A DNA stretch of 21,825 bases from Oscillospiraceae bacterium (GTDB lineage Bacteria; Bacillota; Clostridia; Oscillospirales; Ruminococcaceae), in the NCBI GenBank assembly GCA_900757485.1, contig CAAEOA010000272.1, forward strand, positions 1-21,825. Direction: 5' to 3'. The first letter of the stretch is position 1. The number at the start of each line of letters is the position of its first letter. The notes beneath the pieces are model-generated. The model did no database searches and was not told the DNA's origin. It was given only the letters and a program-made list of their open reading frames with translations. A program made the translations under genes and the position numbers. Below are positions 13,964 to 21,632 of the stretch, piece by piece.

Positions 13964-15760
13964 ATGGATATTTTTATGATCATCAGCTTAGCCGGCGGTC
14001 TTGCCCTGTTTTTATACGGCATGTCTATGTTGGGCTCGGGGCTGGAAAAGCTCTCCGGCGGCAGGATGGAAAGGACATTGGAAAAGCTCACTAAAAATGT
14101 TTTTATGAGCGTTCTTCTCGGTGCATTGGTCACTGCAGCGATCCAAAGTTCCTCTGCCACAACGGTTATTGTGGTGGGATTGGTCAACGCCGGAATACTG
14201 AAATTAAAACCCGCCGTAGGCGTTATTATGGGAGCTAATATCGGTACTACCGTCACTGCCCAAATTCTTCGTCTCGGTGATCTGGATTCTAACCAAAACG
14301 TAAATATCTTTATGAAATTCTTAAAACCCACAACATTGGCGCCATTAGTTGCTATTGTCGGTATTATTTTTTTTATGGTATCTAAAAGAACGAAATATAA
14401 AGATATCGGTCAGATGTTAATTGGATTCGGCATTCTGTTCACCGGTATGCAGGCAATGGAAGCCGCTGTCAGACCGCTTGGCGAAAATCCACAGTTTGCA
14501 CAGCTGTTCCAATCTTTAAGCAACCCTATTCTGGGAGTATTGGTCGGTGCAGGCGTCACTGCGTTAATTCAAAGTTCTTCCGCTTCTATTGGTATTCTTC
14601 AGGCATTAAGTTCTACCGGCGCCATCACTTTTTCTTCGGCATTCCCCATTATTATGGGACAAAATATCGGAACCTGTATTACCCCTATCCTATCCAGTAT
14701 CGGTGCAAACAAAAATGCGAAACGTGCCGCTTCCGTTCACTTGTATTTTAACATCATCGGCACTACAATCTTCCTGATCGGCGTATACGCAATTCAGCAC
14801 TTTTTCGGATTCTCTTTTTGGAGCGAATCCATTAACAAAGGCGGAATCGCAAATTTCCATACACTGTTTAATGTGATCGTCACAATAATATTAATTCCTT
14901 TTTCCGGACTGCTTGCTAAATTGGCGGAACTCACAATCAGAGACGGCAAAAAAGGAACCGAAGACGATTTGGGAATTGACTCCACTGCGCTGGCTAAACT
15001 GGATGAGCGTTTTTTGATTTCTCCTTCTTTAGCCGTTGCGCAATGTGAAATCGTAGTTGCCAATATGGGCAAGTTGGCAAAGTCCAATTTCGGAAAAACG
15101 ATCAAATTGTTCTCTAAATATGACGCCAAACTTGCCGAGCGCATCAGGGAGCGTGAGGATGCCATCGACAAAATGGAGGACAAGGTAAACAATTACCTGG
15201 TAAAATTGACCGACCGCGAGCTGACCGATCAGGAAAGCAAGCAAGTTACCCATCTGCTGCGGGTGGTTTCGGAATTTGAACGGGTAGGCGATTATTCCAT
15301 CAATTTGATAGAATGCGCTGAAATGCTTCGGGATAAAGAAGTTTGTTTTTCCGAAAAAGCGATGCGGGAATTGTACGCGATAACCGATGCCGTACAGGAA
15401 ATTATCGATATGTCATTGACCGCTTTTGAAAACAACGACGTAGAATTGTCCAGAAAAATCGAACCTTTAGAAGAAACCATCGACACAATGGAGGATACCT
15501 TGAAATTCCGACATATCCAACGGTTGAAAAACGGACATTGTACCATTGATGCAGGCGTAGTGTTTCTCGAAGCGCTGACCAACCTCGAAAGAATTTCCGA
15601 CCATTGCTCTAATATTGCGGTTTATATTATCGGAACAAACTACGATAAAGAGTCTCTGAATAGACATGACTACATCAAACGGATGCATCAGGGAGACACG
15701 GCAGATTATCAGCAATACAGTAAATTGTATTATGACAAGTATTTTACTCGTATCGAATAA
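13964..15760 (+). CDS. Na+/phosphate cotransporter family protein with C-terminal PhoU-like domain
   Basis: The 598-residue membrane protein belongs to the Na/Pi cotransporter II-like family (NptA/PF02690), which imports or exports phosphate with sodium. The first ~330 residues hold two inverted repeats, each with the characteristic QSSSA motif (AIQSSSATTVIVVGLVNAG and ALIQSSSASIGILQALSS) and following NIGTTVTAQI and NIGTCITPIL segments. The C-terminal ~240 residues are soluble and helical, with two PhoU-like repeats (LLRVVSEFERVGDYSINLIE and EALTNLERISDHCSNIA), whose acidic E/D-x-x-R-x-x-D motifs bind metal in PhoU. This N-transporter/C-PhoU layout is common in Firmicutes. ATG 13964 has TTGGAGGATG just upstream. 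The ung gene starts 18 nt after the stop and probably shares the transcript. Confidence 0.92.
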   Translation: MDIFMIISLAGGLALFLYGMSMLGSGLEKLSGGRMERTLEKLTKNVFMSVLLGALVTAAIQSSSATTVIVVGLVNAGILKLKPAVGVIMGANIGTTVTAQILRLGDLDSNQNVNIFMKFLKPTTLAPLVAIVGIIFFMVSKRTKYKDIGQMLIGFGILFTGMQAMEAAVRPLGENPQFAQLFQSLSNPILGVLVGAGVTALIQSSSASIGILQALSSTGAITFSSAFPIIMGQNIGTCITPILSSIGANKNAKRAASVHLYFNIIGTTIFLIGVYAIQHFFGFSFWSESINKGGIANFHTLFNVIVTIILIPFSGLLAKLAELTIRDGKKGTEDDLGIDSTALAKLDERFLISPSLAVAQCEIVVANMGKLAKSNFGKTIKLFSKYDAKLAERIREREDAIDKMEDKVNNYLVKLTDRELTDQESKQVTHLLRVVSEFERVGDYSINLIECAEMLRDKEVCFSEKAMRELYAITDAVQEIIDMSLTAFENNDVELSRKIEPLEETIDTMEDTLKFRHIQRLKNGHCTIDAGVVFLEALTNLERISDHCSNIAVYIIGTNYDKESLNRHDYIKRMHQGDTADYQQYSKLYYDKYFTRIE

Positions 15761-15778
15761 AATGGGAGGAATATTACA

Positions 15779-16444
15779 GTGGTACAAATCGGTAATGACT
15801 GGGATAAAATTCTGGCGGGAGAATTTGACAAGGAATATTATCTGGCATTGCGGAAATTTTTGGCATATGAATACCGCCATACTACCGTCTACCCTTCTAT
15901 GTATGATATTTTTAACGCCTTAAAATATACACCGTTTCAGGAAGTTCGGGTTGTGATTTTAGGGCAGGATCCTTATCATAATCCCGGACAAGCTCACGGG
16001 CTCAGCTTTTCGGTACAGGATGGTGTTCCCGCACCGCCTTCACTGCAGAATATATACAAGGAAATCGGAGACGAATATCATACCGCTGTGCAGAAAAACG
16101 GCAATTTGACCGGATGGGCAAAACAAGGAGTGCTGCTGCTCAATACCGTTTTAACGGTACGAGCAAATCAGGCAAACTCTCATAAAGGCATGGGCTGGGA
16201 ACAATTTACCGACCATGTTATTACCCTGCTGAACAAACGGGAAACACCAATCGTGTTTTTGCTCTGGGGCGCAAACGCAAAAGCAAAGCGCGCCTTAATT
16301 ACCAATCCGAAACATCTCGTATTAACCGCTGCCCACCCGAGTCCCCTTTCGGCTTTTAATGGTTTTTTCGGGTGCGGTCACTTTATAAAAACGAATCAAT
16401 TTTTAAAAGAAAACGGCTTACCGGAAATTGATTGGCTTCGTTAA
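15779..16444 (+). CDS. ung: Uracil-DNA glycosylase, family 1
   Basis: Ung removes uracil from DNA to begin base-excision repair. The 221-residue length is typical. Motif A, GQDPYHNPGQAHG, holds the catalytic Asp64 (residues 62-67 GQDPYH); PPSLQNIYKE is the proline-rich/minor-groove loop; NTVLTVR and SHKGMGWEQFTD are conserved; motif B HPSPLS is at 186-191 with His186; FGCGHFIKTNQFL closes the fold. The start is GTG at 15779 with GGGAGGA (15764-15770) 8 nt upstream. It lies 18 nt after the phosphate cotransporter gene. The following ~120 nt are AT-rich, without a clear terminator, before the tRNA promoter. Confidence 0.97.
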   Translation: MVQIGNDWDKILAGEFDKEYYLALRKFLAYEYRHTTVYPSMYDIFNALKYTPFQEVRVVILGQDPYHNPGQAHGLSFSVQDGVPAPPSLQNIYKEIGDEYHTAVQKNGNLTGWAKQGVLLLNTVLTVRANQANSHKGMGWEQFTDHVITLLNKRETPIVFLLWGANAKAKRALITNPKHLVLTAAHPSPLSAFNGFFGCGHFIKTNQFLKENGLPEIDWLR

Positions 16445-16562
16445 ATGATATCCGTATAAATTCTGATTTTGCCTCATGCCTGTATGTTGTATATAATTTT
16501 TTGTCATTCATCTCATTTAAATAGATTGTTTTCACAAAATATAAAAATATTAAAAAAAAGGT

Positions 16563-16591
16563 TTGACTTTTATTTGATTTTGTAATATAAT
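16563..16591 (+). promoter_or_regulatory. Promoter of the tRNA operon
   Basis: TTGACT (16563-16568) and perfect TATAAT (16586-16591) are separated by 17 bp. The predicted start, near 16598, coincides with a 6-bp hairpin GCAATC/GATTGC (16598-16603/16608-16613). The region 16445-16562 upstream is AT-rich with no other recognised feature. Confidence 0.88.
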
Positions 16592-16597
16592 AATTAA

Positions 16598-16642
16598 GCA
16601 ATCCCGTGATTGCTCCGCCATCTTGGTGGGTCACATGAATAT
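16598..16642 (+). ncRNA. 5' leader of the tRNA precursor
   Basis: This segment between predicted transcription start and tRNA-Met contains two hairpins: GCAATC-CCGT-GATTGC at 16598-16613, and CCGCCA-TCT-TGGTGG at 16615-16629 (one G-U). CCGCCAT (16615-16621) is also the exact complement of ATGGCGG (16641-16647), the junction and 5' acceptor strand of the tRNA. It is expected to be removed by RNase P. Confidence 0.5.
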
Positions 16643-16719
16643 GGCGGTATAGCTCAGTTGGCTAGAGCATGCGGTTCATACCCGCAGTGTCAGCGGTTCA
16701 AATCCACTTACCGCTACCA
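16643..16719 (+). tRNA. tRNA-Met (CAT), elongator type, CCA encoded
   Basis: The cloverleaf can be drawn: acceptor GGCGGTA with TACCGCT (G1-U72 wobble), D stem GCTC/GAGC with GG in the loop, anticodon stem TGCGG/CCGCA with loop TTCATAC (anticodon CAT at 16677-16679), a five-base variable loop, T arm AGCGG-TTCAAAT-CCACT, discriminator A and encoded CCA. The acceptor and anticodon stems fit bacterial elongator tRNA-Met and not initiator or Ile2. The T stem has one C-A mismatch (16694 with 16706), which is unusual. Confidence 0.92.
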
Positions 16720-16723
16720 TTAC

Positions 16724-16798
16724 GGCCCGTTGGTCAAGCGGTTAAGACACCGCCCTTTCACGGCGGTATCACGAGTTCGATTCTCGTACGGGTCACCA
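16724..16798 (+). tRNA. tRNA-Glu (TTC), CCA encoded
   Basis: Acceptor GGCCCGT pairs with ACGGGTC (one G-U), anticodon stem CCGCC/GGCGG frames loop CTTTCAC with anticodon TTC, the T arm is ACGAG-TTCGATT-CTCGT, and ACCA closes the gene. It follows tRNA-Met by 4 nt in the same transcript. Confidence 0.96.
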
Positions 16799-16803
16799 TG
16801 ATA

Positions 16804-16839
16804 AAAACGCACTCAGGATTTGAGTGCGTTTTTTGTTTT
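16804..16839 (+). terminator. Intrinsic terminator of the tRNA operon
   Basis: AACGCACTCA (16806-16815) pairs with TGAGTGCGTT (16821-16830) around a GGATT loop, followed by TTTTTTG TTTT-type tail. It ends about 30 nt before the start of the next gene. Confidence 0.9.
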
Positions 16840-16869
16840 GAAGAAACGATACGCAAAGAGGTGTGTATT

Positions 16870-18657
16870 TTGATTTTATTATCCGCAGAAAATATTGATA
16901 AAAATTACGGAGAAAAACCATTATTAAAACAAATTTCCTTCACCGTAAACGACGGTGATAAAATCGGCTTGGTCGGTATAAACGGCACCGGAAAAAGCAC
17001 CTTGCTGAAAATAATCGCGCAAGCAGAAATCCCCGACGGCGGCAGCATTATAAAAGCCGGTAACATAAAAATAAGCTATCTTCCGCAAAACCCCGAATTT
17101 CAGCCCGGGAAAACAATTTTAGAACAAGTCTTTTTAAACATTTGCTCGGCGGAAGACGCAAAAATTTATGAAGCGAAAACAATTCTCACAAAACTTGGCA
17201 TCCATGATTTTGATTGTGATGTCAGTACTTTATCCGGCGGTCAGCGAAAAAAAGTTGCCATTGCAGCCGCTTTAATTCGCCCATCTGAATTATTGATTCT
17301 GGACGAACCCACGAACCATCTTGACAGCGAAATGGTAAAATGGTTGGAAATCACTCTGCAAAAACGCCGCGGCGGACTGCTTATGGTTACTCATGACCGA
17401 TATTTTCTGGATCGTGTAACAAACCGTATTCTGGAATTAGATAACGGAAGTCTTTACTCTTATACTGCCAATTTTTCTAAGTTTTTGGAATTAAAGTCAG
17501 AACGCCAAGAAAGCATCCTCGCTTCCGAGCGAAAACGCCAAAGCTTTCTGAAAAAAGAGCTGGAATGGATGCAGCGTGGTCCCCGGGCGCGAGGCACGAA
17601 AAGCCGTTCCCGTATCGAACAATTTGAAAAACTAAGCAGCATGGAATCACCAAAATCGCAGACAGCATTAGATCTGTCAAGCGTATCTTCCCGTTTAGGG
17701 AAAAAAATTATTGAAGTCGAGGATGTATCCAAGTCCTATGGAACCCACCAATTATTCAACCATTTCAGTTACCTGTTTTTAAAAAATGACCGCGTGGGCA
17801 TTGTGGGACCGAATGGCTGCGGAAAATCGACATTGGTTAAGATAATCTGTGGAAAGATTCCTCCTGACTGCGGCTCCGTCGTAATCGGAGACACCGTAAA
17901 AATCGGTTGGTTTTCACAGGAAGCCGAGGAGTTAAATCCGAATAAGCGAGTAATTGACACCATCAAAGATATTTCGGATAGCATCGAAACAACGGACGGA
18001 ACTCTTACCGCTTCTCAAATGTTGGAACGTTTTTTGTTCCCGGGTGAACTTCAGTGGAATACCGTGGGCAGACTTTCCGGCGGAGAGCGGCGCAGACTTC
18101 AGCTTTTGCAGGTGTTAATGAGCGCGCCGAATGTTCTGGTTTTGGATGAACCAACGAACGATTTGGATATTGAAACGCTGATGATATTGGAAGATTATCT
18201 GCTCACCTTTTCGGGCGTGGTTATTGCAGTCTCCCATGACCGCTATTTTCTGGATAAGATTGCAGAAAAAATATTTGCTTTTACCCCTGACGGTATAAAA
18301 CAGTATCTGGGCGGATACACCGATTATGAAACAGTTGCTTCACAAGAAGTGACTCAAACAGATAAAAGCGATAACGATTCTGACAAGACAATCAAAGAGG
18401 AACGAAAAAAATCACCGAAAAAACTGAAATTTTCTTTTCACGAACAACGGGAGTACCAAAATATAGAACAAGATATTGCTGCTTTGGAAAGTAGCATTTC
18501 CAAACTGGAAGCGGACATTGCTGCAAACAGCAGTAACTTTGAGAAATTGCAGAAATTATTGCAACAAAAAGAAGAAACAGAAACACAACTGGAAGCAAAA
18601 ATGGAACGATGGGTATACCTCAATGAGCTTGCCTTGCGAATTGAGGAAAACAAATAA
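16870..18657 (+). CDS. ABC-F family ATPase (Uup/YfmR-like)
   Basis: This soluble 595-residue protein has two ABC ATPase domains and no membrane spans, as in ABC-F proteins that act on the ribosome (translation factors or antibiotic-protection proteins). Domain 1: Walker A GINGTGKST at 36-44, signature LSGGQRKKVA, Walker B ILDEPTNHLD. The inter-domain linker carries the RRG..ARGTKSRSRIEQF type motif (RGPRARGTKSRSR) found in the Uup/YfmR group. Domain 2: GPNGCGKST near 314, LSGGERRRLQ, VLDEPTNDLD. The last ~75 residues form a coiled coil (REYQNIEQDIAALESS, then Glu/Lys-rich heptads), like the Uup C-terminal domain. The start is TTG 16870 with AGAGG (16857-16861) 8 nt upstream, giving MILLSAENI; the frame is open back into the tRNA genes but those codons are not plausible. 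No own promoter is evident between tRNA terminator and gene. Confidence 0.92.
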   Translation: MILLSAENIDKNYGEKPLLKQISFTVNDGDKIGLVGINGTGKSTLLKIIAQAEIPDGGSIIKAGNIKISYLPQNPEFQPGKTILEQVFLNICSAEDAKIYEAKTILTKLGIHDFDCDVSTLSGGQRKKVAIAAALIRPSELLILDEPTNHLDSEMVKWLEITLQKRRGGLLMVTHDRYFLDRVTNRILELDNGSLYSYTANFSKFLELKSERQESILASERKRQSFLKKELEWMQRGPRARGTKSRSRIEQFEKLSSMESPKSQTALDLSSVSSRLGKKIIEVEDVSKSYGTHQLFNHFSYLFLKNDRVGIVGPNGCGKSTLVKIICGKIPPDCGSVVIGDTVKIGWFSQEAEELNPNKRVIDTIKDISDSIETTDGTLTASQMLERFLFPGELQWNTVGRLSGGERRRLQLLQVLMSAPNVLVLDEPTNDLDIETLMILEDYLLTFSGVVIAVSHDRYFLDKIAEKIFAFTPDGIKQYLGGYTDYETVASQEVTQTDKSDNDSDKTIKEERKKSPKKLKFSFHEQREYQNIEQDIAALESSISKLEADIAANSSNFEKLQKLLQQKEETETQLEAKMERWVYLNELALRIEENK

Positions 18658-18694
18658 CGCTTTAACAATGTACAACACTCATATAAGCTGACAG

Positions 18695-18732
18695 AAAGGT
18701 GGTTTGGCTGTTCAGCAGCCGTTGGATATATG
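18695..18732 (+). promoter_or_regulatory. Distant ribosome binding site with intervening hairpin, MATE gene
   Basis: AAAGGTGG (18695-18702) is the only good Shine-Dalgarno, but it is 27 nt before ATG 18730. Between them GGCTG (18706-18710) and CAGCC (18716-18720) form a 5-bp hairpin with a TTCAG loop; folding it would shorten the spacing to about 12 nt. A TTG-initiated frame starting just after the Shine-Dalgarno ends in TGA overlapping the ATG (ATGA), an alternative route to coupled translation. Confidence 0.4.
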
Positions 18733-20067
18733 ATTAAGAATATGACTCAAGGGTCACCCTCAAAAATTTTATTGAGTTTTACTTTACCAATGTTGCTGAG
18801 CGTTGTCTTTCAGCAACTATACAGCATCGTAGACAGTGTTGTTGCCGGCAGATACATCGGTATGAATGCACTGGCAGCAGTGGGCTTATCAACACCTATT
18901 ACTATCATTTTTCTTGCCTTTGCGACCGGTTCCAGCACAGGCTGCTCCGTTGTAGTTTCCCAATTATTTGGTGCCAAAGAGATCAGTGAAATGAAAACCG
19001 CGATCTCTACTGCAATCATTTCGATTGTTGCGTTAAGCGCCGTAATAACCGGCATCGGACTGTTGATCTGCAATCCGCTGATCCGGCTGATCAACACCCC
19101 TGCCGAGATATTTGATGACTCTGCATTATATCTCCGTATCTATGTATATGGGTTGCTGTTTCTTTTCCTGTATAATGCAGCGACTGCTATTCTGACCGGA
19201 TTAGGAGATTCCCGAACGCCGCTGTATTTTTTAATTTTTTCCTCTGTGCTTAATATTGTCTTGGATCTTGTATTCGTGATTGTGTTAAAGATGGGAGTAG
19301 CAGGTGTAGGATGGGCTACTTTTATCGCGCAGGGACTTGCCTCGGTATTCGCTATTATTTATCTGTTGATTCGTATAAAACGCATCAACACGGATCAGCC
19401 GCATAAAATTTTTGACCTTTCTATGCTTTTCAGGATGTATCGAATTGCAATACCAAGTATTTTACAGCAATCCTTTGTATCGGTGGGGCAGCTCTGTGTG
19501 CAAAATTTAATTAACGGATTCGGTCCTGCCGTCATTGCCGGCTTTTCCGCGGCTTTCAAAATCAATACCTTTACCGTAACCAGCATTTCCACAATTGCCA
19601 ATGCTCTTTCCAGTTATACCGCACAAAATATCGGTGCCCGAAAACCGGAACGTGTGAAAGGCGGATATCGTGCTGCTGTCTGGATGGTTGCCGTCTTTTA
19701 TGTGATCATTTCTGCGATCCTATTTGGATTCGGGAAGCCAATCCTCTCTTTGTTTATGGATGACTCTGCTACCGGGGAAGTACTCAAAGTTGGGCTTCAC
19801 TTCACTTGGGTTGTTACGCCTTTTTACATCATGGTTGCCTTGAAAGTGGTTACCGACTCGGTAATGCGCGGAGCAGGCGCGATGAAGCAATTTATGATTA
19901 CTACTTTCTTTGATTTGGTTTTACGCGTCATACTTGCCTATCTGCTGTCCGGATGGTTAGGTTATAGTGCTGTTTACTGGGCAATCGGTATCGGTTGGAC
20001 CTTGAGCATGCTGCTTTCTCTCTGGTTCTATCACAGAGGTACTTGGCTGTCAAAAGAAATCATATAA
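18730..20067 (+). CDS. MATE family multidrug/cation efflux transporter
   Basis: The 445-residue integral membrane protein has about 12 spans in two homologous halves, as in MATE exporters that use a Na+ or H+ gradient to expel organic cations and drugs. It starts with the typical MTQGSPSKILLSFTLPMLLS and FQQLYSIVDSVVAGRYIG; LTGLGDSRTPLYFL closes the fourth span. The second half begins near IAIPSILQQSFVSVGQLCVQNLING and has TAQNIGARKPERVKGGYRAA and MRGAGAMKQFM. Substrate is unknown. ATG 18730 is chosen; ATG 18742 is also possible, and neither has a close ribosome binding site. It follows the ABC-F gene by 72 nt with no promoter seen, so the two may be cotranscribed. The stop codon lies within the terminator stem. 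Confidence 0.93.
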   Translation: MIKNMTQGSPSKILLSFTLPMLLSVVFQQLYSIVDSVVAGRYIGMNALAAVGLSTPITIIFLAFATGSSTGCSVVVSQLFGAKEISEMKTAISTAIISIVALSAVITGIGLLICNPLIRLINTPAEIFDDSALYLRIYVYGLLFLFLYNAATAILTGLGDSRTPLYFLIFSSVLNIVLDLVFVIVLKMGVAGVGWATFIAQGLASVFAIIYLLIRIKRINTDQPHKIFDLSMLFRMYRIAIPSILQQSFVSVGQLCVQNLINGFGPAVIAGFSAAFKINTFTVTSISTIANALSSYTAQNIGARKPERVKGGYRAAVWMVAVFYVIISAILFGFGKPILSLFMDDSATGEVLKVGLHFTWVVTPFYIMVALKVVTDSVMRGAGAMKQFMITTFFDLVLRVILAYLLSGWLGYSAVYWAIGIGWTLSMLLSLWFYHRGTWLSKEII

Positions 20068-20122
20068 ATAATGTCAGGGGAACAAATCAAATTTATGATT
20101 TGTTCCCCTGACATTATTTATA
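20063..20122. terminator. Perfect 27-bp bidirectional terminator carrying both convergent stop codons
   Basis: Bases 20063-20089 are exactly complementary to 20096-20122, with a 6-nt loop at 20090-20095. The core of the stem is TGTCAGGGGAACAAATC. The outer stem is A/T-rich, so each strand gives a T-rich tail (ATTATTTAT). The TAA of the MATE gene (20065-20067) and the TAA of the permease gene (20118-20120 on minus) both lie in the stem. Confidence 0.9.
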
Positions 20123-20729
20123 ATTCTTTGTTATCATAAATTTTCTTGGAAACGGCAACAGAGACAATAAGAATCGTGATAGCCGCTACCGGAAAAAGCC
20201 ATACTATTTTTTCCGGTTCCTTCCATTCCGGCAATGAAATATCCATACCGGAGATTGCCGTGATTAAGACAGTCGGTATGAGCACAACAGCCATCATAAT
20301 CAGTCTTGCCTTTTCCACTCCGAATTTAAAAATAAACGGAAGAATCAGGGATACCAAAAACATTCCTGCCATGACATATGCCGCTGACTGCAATAAACTG
20401 CTTAATATATCACCGGTAATAATCACCATAACGATTTCTGATAAAAAAGCTGTTACAACCGAACAGATCAAAGCTAAAAGATACTTGGAAAGCACCAAAT
20501 CCCATCGGGATATCGGCATCGTAAGAGCGAATCTGTCCCATTTGGCTTTGTCATCATATGCCGCGGCAGAAATCGGCACCAAAATGGTAAACATGGTCAT
20601 CACGCCGCCGAAAAAATTCCCGTCACGGCTGGCTATTGCAATTGCAAGCCAAATCGCAATAATGAAAATATACAGCTTTCCCTGTTGTTTTAGATTAATA
20701 ATATCCTTTAAAAGTAATCCTTTCATCAT
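20118..20729 (-). CDS. ABC-2 type transporter permease
   Basis: The 203-residue protein has about six membrane spans and matches the ABC2_membrane_5-type permeases: MMKGLLLKDIINLKQQGK at the N-terminus, an early DDKAKWDRFALTMPISRWDLVLSKY segment after the second span, then alternating hydrophobic stretches. The D-K-x-K-W-D-R-F-x-L-x-x-P block is typical of permeases paired with GntR/YtrA-regulated ATPases. It forms the membrane channel of the exporter whose ATPase lies immediately upstream; start and stop overlap by 4 nt (ATGA), so the two are translationally coupled. The exported substrate is unknown; related systems respond to cell-envelope stress. Start 20729 is used; ATG 20726 is equally possible. 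Confidence 0.88.
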   Translation of the reverse strand: MMKGLLLKDIINLKQQGKLYIFIIAIWLAIAIASRDGNFFGGVMTMFTILVPISAAAYDDKAKWDRFALTMPISRWDLVLSKYLLALICSVVTAFLSEIVMVIITGDILSSLLQSAAYVMAGMFLVSLILPFIFKFGVEKARLIMMAVVLIPTVLITAISGMDISLPEWKEPEKIVWLFPVAAITILIVSVAVSKKIYDNKEL

Positions 20730-21571
20730 TTTTCCCCTTTTACATAATAGAGCATAATATCTTCAATCGTTGCAGCATCCTTAAAAACGGTCGAGGGTAT
20801 TTTTTTCTTCAGCGCCAGAGCTTCTATTCCGAAACGGTTTTTTCTCATACCGATAATTGCCGCCCGGTCAAGCATCTGGTATTCTTCCTCCGAACATTTT
20901 ATCACAGCGTACCGATCCAGCAAATCATCCTTGGCTTCACTGAAAATAATCTTTCCTTTATGAATTAGGGTGATGTAATCACATATTTTTTCCAGATCAC
21001 TGATAATATGAGACGAGATAAAAATGCTGTGTCCTTCATCTTGAATAAATTCAAGAAAAATATCAAGAATTTCATCACGCACCACCGGGTCCAATCCGCT
21101 GGTCGCCTCGTCCATAATAAGCAGCCTGCTGTCATGGGATAAAGCCACTGCAATCGACAGCTTCATTTTCATGCCTCTGGATAATTCTTTCACAGCTTTT
21201 TTCGGCGGCAATTCAAATCTGTTGCGGTAATTTGCAAAAGTCCTGCTGTCCCAGGTCTGATAACAGCATTTCATAATCGTTTCTATATCGTTGACCGTCA
21301 AATGATCCGGAAAACTGCATTCATCCATCACCACGCCGATATTCTCTTTCATTTCCTTGTTTTGAGAAATATGATCCTCCCCTAAAACAGCGATCTCCCC
21401 GCTGTCCCGATGAATCAAATCTAAAATCAACTTGATTGTTGTGCTTTTGCCGGCTCCGTTTTCGCCTACAAATCCCATAATACATCCCGACGGCAGTGTG
21501 AGGTTGATATTGTCAAGCGTAAAATCCGTATATGCTTTGGAAAGATTCCGGATTTCCAGTGCATTTTTCAT
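20726..21571 (-). CDS. ABC exporter ATP-binding protein
   Basis: The 281-residue ATPase energises the adjacent ABC-2 permease. Walker A is GENGAGKST at 36-44; a Q-loop region is at VVMDE; the signature is degenerate, KELSRGMKMKLSIA (LSRGM in place of LSGGQ, common in this group); Walker B is LLIMDEATSGLDP (Ala in place of the usual Pro); the switch His is in FISSHIISDLEKICD. The C-terminal ~65 residues form the accessory domain seen in drug/peptide exporters. The frame is open to ATG 21610, but AAAAGGAG lies 11 nt before ATG 21571 and the protein then starts MKNALEIRNLSKAY, as homologues do. It sits 61 nt after the GntR gene and overlaps the permease gene by 4 nt. Confidence 0.93.
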   Translation of the reverse strand: MKNALEIRNLSKAYTDFTLDNINLTLPSGCIMGFVGENGAGKSTTIKLILDLIHRDSGEIAVLGEDHISQNKEMKENIGVVMDECSFPDHLTVNDIETIMKCCYQTWDSRTFANYRNRFELPPKKAVKELSRGMKMKLSIAVALSHDSRLLIMDEATSGLDPVVRDEILDIFLEFIQDEGHSIFISSHIISDLEKICDYITLIHKGKIIFSEAKDDLLDRYAVIKCSEEEYQMLDRAAIIGMRKNRFGIEALALKKKIPSTVFKDAATIEDIMLYYVKGEK

Positions 21572-21632
21572 CGCAATTCGGTCTCCTTTTATGCTAAAAG
21601 TTTTTTTCATTTGTGTTTATACTTCCGGTATT

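Noticed and set aside
16669..16869. N-terminal extension of the ABC-F protein
   Set aside because: It runs through tRNA genes and their terminator; TTG 16870 has a correctly spaced ribosome binding site and gives the usual MILLSAENI start.
21572..21610. Longer start of the ABC exporter ATPase at 21610
   Set aside because: The added 13 residues include the AAAAGGAG ribosome binding site for ATG 21571 and are not part of the family N-terminus. It remains a weak alternative.
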